NCBI GenBank assembly: GCA_019454045.1
Contig: SKCR01015019.1
Coordinates: 1-64,000 of the forward strand
Origin: Zanthoxylum bungeanum
Lineage: Eukaryota; Streptophyta; Magnoliopsida; Sapindales; Rutaceae
DNA length: 64,000 bases
Direction: 5' to 3'
Below the pieces are notes generated by a model. It did not search any database, was not told where the DNA came from, and was given only the letters and a program-made list of their open reading frames with translations. How positions within the stretch are numbered: position 1 is the stretch's first letter; every line of letters starts with the position of its first letter. Positions 54,364 through 64,000 of the stretch are shown one piece after another. A program made the translations under genes and the position numbers.

Positions 54364-55150
54364 GACCGGCGTAAACACACACATATAACGCAAGCGTACG
54401 TATCGTTCAAGTAGTATAAAAATATCGATCCCACGAGGACTTAATTCCTACTGTTGTTATTAATTATTGATACTATTTATTTACAGGTATCTAATTATAG
54501 GGAGAAGAGAATGATTGTTTGATTGGTTGGTTGAATGTGGATTTTGCTAAATAAAATACTTAAAGACACAAAAGAAAATACTAAGGAAAATAACAGAAGA
54601 CTCAAAGATCTAGGGTTGTGAATCTTTCTAATATCTTTTAAAAGATGAAGTGATTATTTTATGTTTGTGTAATAAATTGGTTTACTAACCTGGAACACGA
54701 AATTATGTGAAAGCCTCTGTCGATGGTCAGACGCAGATACCCAGTTTAACCCAATTGAACCATATGTCTATGTCAACCAAATTATCTGGATTCATTAAGT
54801 TTACGTTCTAATTATGGCTACCCCCGCCCGACAGGTATATGTCTATCATGTAAGGAAATCTATTAAAGGGTTATCTATCCTCAAGGAAGATCGTGGGCTA
54901 TTAAGTCTAAGGCTGAAACCTAAAATTCCTTTGTCAAGTTTATTTTAGATTTTACCACATCAATCTTATTGGTGATCAGACAACAAGAAGTATTAAGCTT
55001 AAGACTAAATAAGTAAACCTTTAAATTACCGAAACTATAAAATAACCCCTTATCAACCGGTGATATTAGAATTCATCACAACCCCAGATAACTAACTTAG
55101 TTACGACACATAACTATGGCTAGTAAAAACTTAAATAAAAAAAAAGACAT
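54364..55150 (-). repeat. Inverted Athila-type LTR fragment
   Basis: It starts at an exact LTR end (TGACCGGCGTAAAC) and matches the complement of the last about 790 bp of the LTR at 32499-34656. This includes GAAAGCCTCTGTCGATGGTCAG (near 54707) and ACCCCCGCCCGACAGG (near 54820). Similarity fades after AAAAAGACATAAAATA near 55150. Confidence 0.82.
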
Positions 55151-55442
55151 AAAATAATTTGGTAATGGTAATTTGATGAATAAATGAGTGAATGATGATG
55201 TTAATATAGTAGTTTTAGATGTATAGAATTGGTGATCTGCATTGGGTTATGCTTGTAGAGAAAGGGTAGAAGATATGTAGGAAAAAATGGATAGTTGCTT
55301 ATAAAGTGTTTGTGGAAATACCTCAATGACTTAAAATATTTATTTAGGTTAAAAATAACACTTAATGGCATGTATTTAGGTGTTGGAAAATGAAAGAAAT
55401 GGGTTTGGAGTGAAAGAAGTTTGTTTGGGAAAATTTTGAAGT
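55151..55442. other. Unassigned spacer
   Basis: No gene. It may be diverged LTR sequence continuing from 54364-55150, but I cannot align it. Confidence 0.4.
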
Positions 55443-57520
55443 TGTAGCGACGTTTTGCCGCAAATCGATCCACCCGGATGGTACGTATTCTAGCGGCTGT
55501 AACTGGGGTTTCGAGCATTTTTTCTATGTGCCGTTAATTTTTAAGTAAACTAGACACATAAGGAAATCACATATTCAAAAATCAGATTTTTTAGACTGAA
55601 AATAAAATTGCAGAAAAATTCAGAATTTGGAGTTACAGTACTGGCGAACTGGTCCAGTTCTCTGCTGCGTAAGGTGAGGAAAGTGCCTTATATCTTGAGT
55701 TCTAGGAGTCCAAATCGAGATTCATAAAAAATTAAATACCCTAGACTCATAGAGGAGTATTCTATAAAAAATTCAGCTCCAGAACTGATCCCCTCTATTT
55801 ATACCGAATTTTCAAACATAACCGCACTGCAGTGAGTTACTGATTCGGTGTAAATAAAATTTTATAATTTGCGTTCTAGAAGTTTAAGTCAAGTTCTGTA
55901 AAATTCTGGGTACTCTAGACACATAAGGGAGTAACATATCCAAAATTTAGAATTTTTGGACTTAAGAAGTCGTCGGAACGAATTTTTGAAGTTGGGCAGC
56001 CTGCTGCCCCAATGCCCGTTTTTTTGTGGGACAGCCCTTGAATTTCGGTCTATAAGTTGAGTTTCTGAAGTCGGAATTGAGATCCGTAAAAACCAACATA
56101 AACTAGACATATTGATGATCATTATATTAAATTTTCAGCCATAGATTCATTCCCAGTTAATTCAGGTGAAATTTCAAAGTTGGTGTATAAACTGTAAATT
56201 TCTGGCCGTTAGAATAAATTAATTTTCCGCTATCTCACTTGCGTAACTCCAAACCTAAGTCCGTGAAATTCATGGATACCATAGATATCATCAATATTCA
56301 GCAAGTTTTTGTATCCATACATTGTATATTCTTTTATGTCATATGAAGATGTTTCGAATTATGCAAACTAACGATCGTATTGACTTTAGATAGATGCCAT
56401 GATACAAAGAGATAGCTCACGCCGTGAATCGCTCTCGATTTACCATAGCACTGAGAGTGGACACTTTTCCTTTAAATTGATTTTTATTTCGTTATTATTG
56501 TTTTAGACTTATATTTTCAAGTTTTAGGGCGTTAGAAGAAATTATTTACTGCTATTTTATATACAGTTATGTTTTGAGATAGTAAAAGATTTTTATAAAG
56601 CAAGATTTCATATTTAAAGTATGATTTTTCATGTTTTCGGGGCATGAGGTAAAAACCTCACCCAAGTATGTAACTTGAGATTCAGATGGAATTGACGGAT
56701 ACAAAGAGCATGTGCACATGTTGAGGATTGGGGGGACGCCTTTAGATCCTCAGCGCTCAGATGGTACATTCCTTGGCGGAGATGCGCCTATGGACGGAGA
56801 TTCGTTTTTCAGAAAAAGGATTTCAATTTTTCAGTTTTCAGAAAAGAGTTTTAGAAAAAAATTTAGAAAGACGGATTTAGAATGAAGTACAAGAAAGAGT
56901 TTTCAGTTTTCAAATTCTCAGTACTCAGATTTTATTGTTTCAGAACATAGTTTTTAGAACTTAGATTTTGGAAAATAGTTTTTAGATATATAATAGATTT
57001 CAGAAATCAGTATTTTAAAGGCATTTTTCCGAAATACAAAGTTTTCATAAAGAGATGTATTGAAAATATGGTTTTAAAACTTAAAGATTTTTATATCAGT
57101 TTTCAGTCATTGTCCACTCACTTTGATCGTATAACGATCTAACCCCCCCCCCCCCCCACCCTCAAGTTTTATTTGTTTTGTAGGAATTTCAGGAGGACAA
57201 GCTCGAGATGATGGATACTGATGCAGTCACCAAGGATGAAGTCCACCTGTTCAGAGTCAATAACTATGATAGTCTGGTCAGAGTCGTATATATGCATTAG
57301 TGTTGTGATAGTCATTATAAGTATTCATTTAAGTGTTTTAAAAGAAGCAGTTCTGAGTATATATTTTTTAGTAATGAAAGTATTTTATGTTGGTTGAGTT
57401 AAGATCTATATGCATGGCATTGCATTAGAATAGTTTACGATACAGTCAGATAGTCAGAGGCTTATGGGGTTAGCACAACTATCTCATGCCGGTAACAACT
57501 CCTAGATCGGGGATGTTACA
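55443..57520 (+). repeat. Probable LTR of a Ty3/gypsy chromovirus-like element
   Basis: It starts TGTAGCGACGTTTTGCC and ends CGGGGATGTTACA. TGTAACGACC...GTTACA-type ends are typical of Tekay/Del-like LTRs as I recall them. No matching 5-bp TSD is found (GAAGT left, AGATT right), so it may be one end of a disrupted element. It contains a degenerate repeat of about 180 bp and a C15-17 tract near 57143-57160. Confidence 0.5.
55530..56300. repeat. Degenerate tandem repeat of about 180 bp
   Basis: A block around CTAGACACATAAGG recurs at about 55550, 55741, 55915, 56103 and 56280 (spacing 174-191 bp). Each is preceded by a GAGATTCATAAAA or GAGATCCGTAAAA-like stretch, and several are followed by a TCCAAAATTTAG or ATAAAAAATTCAG-like stretch. 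Confidence 0.65.
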
Positions 57521-58036
57521 AGATTTTTTCTTAATCTATGGAGGAGGAGAACTTGAGGTAACTGGGTATACCGATGCAAGTTTCTAAAACGACAAAGACG
57601 ATTGTTAGTCACAATCTGGGTACATATTTTGTTTCAACAATGGAGCAGTGAGCTGGAAATCTTCCAAGCAAGAGACTGTTGTCGATTCAACAACAGAAGC
57701 GAAGTGTATTACTGCAGCTGAAGCTGCAAAAGAGGAAGTTTGGATTCGTAAATTCCTAATTGGATTACGAGTAGTTCCGTTAGCAGCTGAGGCCGTTCCA
57801 TTGTATTGTGACAATAACGGGGTTATAGCACATGCTAAGGAACCGCGGTCTCATCAATGATCCAAGCATGTTCTTCGACATTTCCATATGATTCGTGAGA
57901 TCATACATCGTGGCGATGTGAAGATCGTGAAGGTCGCATCAGATAACAACCTTGTAGATCTGGTGACGAAGGCTATACCTCAGTAAAAGTTTGAGCAACA
58001 TGTAAATAGTTCAGGTGTTAGATGCTTGAGTGACTA
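57521..58036 (+). pseudogene. Copia RNase H C-terminal fragment
   Basis: The frame reads GELEVTGYTDA, then NNGAVSWKSSKQETVVDSTT, then AAEAAKEEVWIRKFLIGL and YCDNNGVIAHAKEPRSHQ. A TGA follows at 57860, and the frame goes on through FHMIREIIHRGDV, DLVTKAIPQ and a TAA. This is the end of a copia pol gene, closely related to the RNase H at 45708-46300. The rest of the element is missing to the left, where the probable chromovirus LTR abuts. The PPT and 3' LTR follow. Confidence 0.88.
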
Positions 58037-58047
58037 GCTATAGGCCA

Positions 58048-58057
58048 AGTGGGAGAT
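58048..58057 (+). promoter_or_regulatory. Polypurine tract of the truncated copia element
   Basis: AAGTGGGAGAT directly before TGTTGGACAATT. Confidence 0.82.
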
Positions 58058-59983
58058 TGTTGGACAATTATGACCCATAGCGTCACTATTTGTAAAAGAA
58101 ATTGTTGTTTTTGTACAAATTAACTTTGTGACAATGGAAATTGCATTTTTTCATTTTGTAATAATATTACTTTAATATATAAATGATAAAAGTCCTTATG
58201 ATTAGTTCCGGATTGATAAGATATGGGATAATATAAATCCATTTTGGTTTAATCATTAAATAACTATAGTCGTAGTATTATCGAGATTAGACATCGATAA
58301 TGCGGAATAGACTAGTATTGCACTTGTGCATGTTATGGAAGCGTAACAGCATAGTTCTCATATATTTAAGTATTGGATACTTATGCAAGTGTGATAAGAG
58401 GTTGTGTTTACCGATGATACTGAAATAACTACACTCTAGATAGACCCCGCTGAATCCCATTAGTAGTATGACTATGTGTCTATGGGAATCTGCATCAGGG
58501 TAGGTGTATTTGGTCTTAACCTGAGCTTGCATCGGTAGTACTTGCGACAATCAATACACATTGGTTTTGGTCATCCAGGACTTTAACAGGTTCTGTGTAT
58601 GCTCTTCTAGGTTTATTGAGAATCGTAGTGTATTGGGTGTGATGCAAGACAGAAGTATCACTTCAGTCATATGGAGATGATGATCACGCAGGGTTACATA
58701 ACTGGTACTCCATTGTGTTGCAACCATCGGGATAATATGACAACGTCATGATTATCCAATTAAAAGAGACTAGTTGCTTGTGATTCGATATATGCTTCGT
58801 ACGGGGCAGATACTATTCCAGCCTCAGGCCTTGCATGTGACATCCGATACTGGATCGCAATATTCAATACTACATATACTACACCTGACAAAGATTATAT
58901 ATTCCTTTAAAAATATTTTTGGAGAATTGGGTAGGCATGGTGCTTTACTAGAAGCCAACCATGTCTCGTAAATCGGTAAAAATGTAGTACTAGGTACATA
59001 CGTGTTCATATAGTCCGACGATCGGATTTACTGCCAACATATCCAAGGATCTCATGGGTCGCTTCCCGAAGATTCACCGATGATGTATGATTCGAACATA
59101 ATTAATCTAGGATTAATTACGGAGAGATTTTATCTAGGATAAAATACTATTTGAAGAGAGAGAATGATTAACTTGGAATTAATCGATAAAATAATATATT
59201 CGATATATTAAACAAAATTAGATTTCGATGCAGAATTAAAATTGGATTTTAATTTGAGTGAACGAATTAATTTAGAATTAATTTACGAGCGACGTGAATA
59301 GTAATTTTACTAAGCATAATTATTTAATTAAATTTGATTTAATTACGTCGCAACGGAAAATTCGTTAATTCGAAATTAGCGAACCCGAGCCCGGGATGTT
59401 TTGTGGGCCCACTCGATTTTTGAATTCATGTGGGGCCCACAAGTCACATCAAGTCACATCACTAGTCATTCATTTGCCTTTATGGTGATGGAAGTTAGTG
59501 AATGAAATGATGGAAACTTGTTGTACACACAACGTGATAAGGTGATTGACTATATACCAACTTTTGTATATCATTATTTTATTTTTTGAAATTAAAAATA
59601 CAAGTCAACAAAATCACCTTACTTCACCTCTCTCCTCATTTTCACGTTTTTGACAAGCAAAATACTTTCCCTCTCTTTTGCTCTCATTGCCGAGAGTTGC
59701 AAGGAAGAACAAGGAAATTTTGTAGCAAAATTTCCAAAGCTAGCACTTGAAGTTTCATACAAAGGAGATAGGGAAACCAATCCATTGAGCTTGGAATCAA
59801 GATCAAATCTTGGAGCTTGGATTCAACATTAAAATAGGAACTTGGAGGAACTTCTCAAAGCACAATTTTTGTGATCAACGTATCCAATATACGTTCGTTG
59901 TGAGTATATTTCCGCTATACTTCTTCTTGTATTCACATTATTTCATTGCTTAAATGATCTTGGGACATCTTAGAAACCCAACA
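58058..59983 (+). repeat. 3' LTR of the truncated copia element
   Basis: It starts TGTTGGACAATTATGACC and ends TTAGAAACCCAACA, about 1,926 bp. It is homologous throughout to the solo LTR at 8196-10250, with many substitutions and indels. The coding remnant, PPT and LTR together identify this family as copia, which supports the solo LTR call. Confidence 0.92.
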
Positions 59984-62264
59984 CCAACTATCCAATCAAC
60001 GATTTCGGGTACAATCAAATATAATGATTACTATAGTCTAACTATATAATCAACTACAATTGATCGGTTATATTCAAATATATTGATTACTATAATCCAA
60101 TTATATAATCAACTATAAATGAAGTAGTTTGAATACAGTTCAACTGTTAAATTAAAACAAAAATCAAATATTAGTCCAACTAATATATTTAAATTTAAAT
60201 AATGACGAAAAATGAAATGAGCGCATATTGGCAAATATCTAAACAAAATTAAAAATTTAATACTTGCCTCCCAATAATTTTCGGCGAGCCTCTAACCCTC
60301 TTTGGAGTACTCGGGAAACCTAATTTCCTAGTGGGCTAGGATCCTGTTAAATAACACACAACCTTGACTTTGGCCAACAAATTTTATGAAACTTAACAAG
60401 GTAGATCTCTAAGATCAATTGGATCTCATCCAATTCCTCTATCCAGTAGGTGGACCTCCAAGTCCGAAACATATATCCAATATATGCAAATATATCCAAT
60501 ATACTGCCTAACCTTTTCCTCTGAATGAACTAAGCATTGGCTTTGGCAGAACAAGCTTAATGATTCCAGTTAAGCGGGACCCATTGACTTTGGAAAGCTT
60601 CGTAATCGATGCCGATGGACAAGAAGTGATATCGACTTTGGCCAATAAATTATAACTTGGACAAGACATGTGATATGGAACAAAGCCTTCATGATTCAAA
60701 CACATCCGCGATGGATAAAGGTCTTGACTTTGGCCAACAAACCAGTGCCAATCTTGGATCTTAAGAATGAATCATTCAATCGAAGGAAAATGCTTAATAT
60801 TTGCTGAAGGTTTTTCACGTAATTGGCAACCAATTAATTATCTTTGATTAGATCTCATCATACACCCTTAAGTATGCATTCTAAAAGCATAATAAGGCGC
60901 GATAAAATTAACAATGATATGCGGATGGATATATAATACAATTTATTCCTGGAGCAAATCTCTTATTTTCCTCTCTCCGGCTAGCACTATTCTTACTTCT
61001 ACCCAATTACATAACACTTCTAAAGAAACCTCATTTACATTGAGGGGAATAGGTGAGAAGAGAAATACAATGAGAAAAGAGGTAATAAGCTGGACACGCA
61101 TGTCCAATTTAATAAATTCTAAATTTATTACAACAATTTCCAAAATTAACCTCACCCATCTAATATTCATCCTATATACATTATTCATTAATACATCTAA
61201 GTATTCACACAAAGCATGTTATCAATCAATCTAATCTAATTAATTAATCTTTAATTAATGACCATCCAATGTTCAAATAACGATTTGATTTGCGTGAGTC
61301 CAACTCGTTTAAGAATAAATACTCAAAGTACGTATTATTGAATTATATCGAACTACAATTTTAAATCCAATTTAAATTGTATTCAACACTAATTCATATT
61401 TAATTCCAAATTAAATAATTACACTTTTAATAGTGCCTTTTAGACTTGGATTCCAAATCCAATCTTTATGGGTCTCAAAGGCCCAATTAGTATCTGATAC
61501 TATTCAATTAAAGTCCAATGGGCTTTCAATTAATTCTATAGGTATGGGCTTTGGTAATTATGGGTCAAACCCAAGATGCCAAGGCCCAATTAGGAATCAC
61601 CCTATGCCAAAAATCAATTTAGGCCCATTATGCCTAATTAAAATTTTAAAGGCCCAATTATCATATTTGGACTTTATGGAAATTGTTTTAGGCCCAATTG
61701 GATCCAACCAATTATCCTAAACCAAACTTGGCCCAACCAAGCCTAGTAAGCCCAAATACAATAAATTAAATTCACTCATTATTCCAAATTATAAATTAAT
61801 TTAATTTAAGTGTAATTACTATAATTAATTAATTAATCTAATGCTTCCAAAACACTAATTAATTCAATTAATCATGTATAATTCCCAAATTCATGTCCAA
61901 CACAAAATTGGGGCAAAATCAATTCTATAACATGCTTAAATCCCACGATAATTACATGAAATAACATCAATTTTTGATTTCAACCTAATTAAAAAAATAA
62001 TGAATATTGATTTCATGCTATCAACACTTCCAATATGTCAAATTTCAAAAAATCACCATGAGATACTACTTAGGGTGCATTCGGCCAACATAAGGATTTT
62101 GGGAAAATTATTCTAATCAATTTTACACCAATCCAATGATGCAAAACTCTAAGTAATCATCATCTAACATCAACCCAACCAACAATCTAGGCATTTCATG
62201 CTCAAAACACAAAAATCCCAAATTGAATTTTAAGAACCCTAGAATCTTAAATCAAACTTAAATC
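59984..62264 (-). other. Leader and 5' internal region of a minus-strand copia element, noncoding
   Basis: The PBS at 62265-62276 shows that this is the internal 5' region of a copia element read leftward. No intact gag is visible. A phrase close to TTGACTTTGGCCAACAAA occurs at 60363, 60645 and 60724, with a shorter match at 60589. The part at 61440-61740 is rich in GGCCCAATT motifs. 61240-62020 is inverted relative to 63170-64000. Confidence 0.55.
61240..62020 (-). repeat. Left arm of a large inverted repeat (copia leader)
   Basis: It pairs with 63170-64000 in reverse, for example ACTTGGATTCCAAATCCAATC (61444) with GATTGGATTTGGAATCCAAGT (63725), and GGCCCAATTAGGAATCACCCTAT (61582) with a matching inverted block near 63588-63610. 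Confidence 0.85.
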
Positions 62265-62276
62265 GCTCTGATACCA
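62265..62276 (-). promoter_or_regulatory. Copia primer binding site
   Basis: The element strand TGGTATCAGAGC, complementary to initiator tRNA-Met, 7 bp from the LTR edge at 62284. Confidence 0.85.
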
Positions 62277-62283
62277 TTCTCAG

Positions 62284-63160
62284 TGTTCCTAGAACATGCC
62301 AAGATCTCTAAGAGTGATTTTTGTGTGAATAAAATCAAAAGAGTTGCAGAAATACTCACATTGATCGAATATAGGATTTCGAAAATTCCTTTATTTGTTG
62401 GATGTAATGAGAGCTCCAAGCTTTGTCTTTGCATTCCAAACTCATGGGTGAGTCTCCCTATCACCTTCATTTGACTCCTTTAAGTGATAGCTTGAACAAA
62501 ATGAACTCAAAAATCGCGCTCCAAGAGAAGTAAAATTCGGCTTGAGAGAGAGGGATCCAATCGGTCTTGATGAGGCAAGGCCATTCGGCCTAGTTCAAGG
62601 CCATTTGGCCAAGAACCATGGCCGTTCGACCAAGAAGAGATCTAATCGTCCAAGAATAATGGCCATTAGGCCAAGATGCTTCAAGGCCATTTGGCCAAGG
62701 TAGAGAAAAGAGAGAGAGAAGAGTTTTGTGGTTTTATTTCTAAAACCAATTAACCAACTCAACTCACAAAAGTGTGCATATACTTTTTCCAAAAGCAAAG
62801 GCAAAGTGTTGGAGGGAAAAAATGGCATTTAATGCCTCCAACCAATTCCATCACTCAAGTTGACACTTGATAGACATGTGATGTAAGTTGGTGAGACCAC
62901 TTTAATTCAAAATTTAAATGGCTTGCTCCACTCACTTTGGGCTCGGGTTCGCTTAATCCGATTAAACGAATTTTCTGTCACGACATAATTAAATCTAATT
63001 TAATTAAATAATAATTCCTAGCAAAATTATTGCAGAAGTCGCTCGCGAATTAATTCCGAATTAATTCGTTCGTTTGAATTAAAATCCAATTTTAATTCCG
63101 CATTGAAATCCAATTTCAATTAATATATCTAATATAATATTTTAGCCCGATTAAGTATTT
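62284..63160 (-). repeat. Partial copia LTR, minus strand
   Basis: It starts TGTTCCTAGAAC next to the PBS. Its part 62938-63150 (GGGCTCGGGTTCGC, GTCGCTCGCGAATTAATTC) matches the complement of 59220-59395 in the LTR at 58058. The match ends near 63160, so about half of the LTR is missing. An array with GGCCATTTGGCC palindromes lies at 62579-62700. Confidence 0.8.
62579..62700. repeat. GGCCATTTGGCC-type repeat cluster
   Basis: Six degenerate copies of a 20-30 bp unit containing GGCCATTTGGCCAAG or GGCCGTTCGACCAAG. The core GGCCATTTGGCC is an inverted repeat. Confidence 0.75.
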
Positions 63161-63169
63161 ATGTTAAAA

Positions 63170-64000
63170 TCAAAGAACATGTTGAGCATGAAATGATGAA
63201 TTTTGGATTCAATTTGTGTTGAGCATGAAATGATGAATTTTGGCTTCAATTTGTGTTGAGCATAAATTGATGGATTAAGCATGATTAATTAAGTTAATTG
63301 GTATTTTGGAAATATTGAGTTTAATTAATTAATCATGGCTAATACACTTTAATTAAAATAATTGTGATATTTGGAATATTATAATTATGTTAATAAGCCT
63401 TTAATTATGAATTGGGATAAAAGTGTGTATTTGGGCTTAATGGGCTTGGTTTGACAAAGTTTGGTTTTGGACTTTTGGATTTGATCCAATTGGGCCCAAA
63501 ACCAATTCCATAAAGTCCAAATACATCACTTGGCCCTTTAAAGAATTTAATTGGTCCTAATAGGCCTAAATTGATTTGATGGCAATAGGGTGATTCCTAT
63601 TGGGCCTTGGCATTTTGGGTTTGATCCATTATGGCCAAAGCCTATGCCTTAAGAATAAATTAAAAGCCCATTGGACTTTAATTAAAAAGGCATTAGATGT
63701 TATTGGGCCTTTGAGACCCATTTAGATTGGATTTGGAATCCAAGTCTTTAAGGCTTATAAGTAAGTGTAAATATTTAATTTGGAATTAAATTTGGAATTA
63801 GTATTGAATACAAATAAATTGGATTTAAAGTTGTAGTTCAATATAATTCAAGAATACTTACTTTGAGTATTTATTCTTAAACGAGTTTGATTCGCGCAAA
63901 TCAAATCGTTGTTTGAACATTGGATGATCATTAATTCAAAGATTAATTAATTGGATTAGATTGATTGAATAACATGATTTGTATGAATACATGAATGTAT
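63170..64000 (+). repeat. Right arm of the inverted repeat (copia leader), running off the window
   Basis: Plus-strand leader sequence homologous to the complement of 61240-62020. A short direct repeat (TTGAGCATGAAATGATGAATTTTGG at 63183 and 63220) lies at its start. It continues to the window end, so the element's coding region may follow outside. Confidence 0.8.

Noticed and set aside
57143..57160. Poly-C tract as a possible regulatory or G4 element
   Set aside because: A single homopolymer run inside an LTR; nothing else supports a function, and its length may be inaccurate.
55443..57520. Solo LTR with TSD
   Set aside because: The flanks GAAGT and AGATT do not match, and copia coding sequence is found only on the right side. 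I kept it only as a probable LTR.
60508..60705. 65-codon minus-strand ORF in the copia leader
   Set aside because: No recognisable domain, no conserved start, and it lies within leader DNA containing repeated TTGACTTTGGCC phrases.

Overview
The window is intergenic heterochromatin-like DNA from a plant, most likely a eudicot. It is very AT-rich and consists almost entirely of nested transposable elements: Ty3/gypsy of Athila, Tat and probable chromovirus type, Ty1/copia, CACTA and hAT-like. Plant tRNA-type primer sites, plant-style GT-AG introns and plant TNP1/TNPD transposase genes support this. I found no free-standing host gene, rRNA, tRNA or CRISPR array.

Layout. 1-2607: the 5' end (gag, PBS, LTR) of an old minus-strand Athila-type element that runs off the left edge. 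3528-15457: a short hAT-like element, split by an 11.2-kb minus-strand Athila-type element (3907-15114, TSD GTAGC), which is itself split by a copia solo LTR (8196-10250, TSD CAACG). 15810-27559: a minus-strand copia element with short LTRs (TSD AATAT). It holds a rearranged Tat-type element (17288-25375) and a 0.9-kb hAT-like MITE (26240-27168, TSD TGCAGTCC). 28065-32498: the 3' part of a minus-strand CACTA element with a five-exon TNP1-type gene and the end of TNPD. 32499-54253: a second, plus-strand Athila-type element carrying an 11.1-kb, nearly intact minus-strand copia element (41722-52831, TSD CTTCT). 54131-64000: stacked LTR remnants, a probable chromovirus LTR, the 3' end of another copia element, and an inverted pair of leaders from the same copia family.

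Most notable content. Both Athila-type elements carry the same two extra genes where Athila elements usually have an env-like ORF, between pol and the 3' LTR. The first encodes a small basic, cysteine-containing protein that resembles the nucleic-acid-binding proteins of carlavirus-type plant viruses. The second encodes a LONELY GUY (LOG)-like cytokinin-activating phosphoribohydrolase, without introns, with the PGGxGTxxE signature and a C-terminal LDLNL motif. Their U3 promoters hold an array of CACGTG/ACGTGTC (G-box/ABRE-like) motifs. One copy (3907-15114) has lost RT, RNase H and the integrase core but still has LTRs about 98% identical and a perfect TSD, so it probably moved recently with enzymes supplied in trans. 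All copies here carry lesions, so the window holds fossils of a cargo-bearing retrotransposon family, not a working one.

Coordinates of LTRs with TSDs are firm to the base. Edges of degenerate pieces (1-690, 17288, 25375, 55150, 63160) are approximate. All similarity statements come from reading the sequence by eye.
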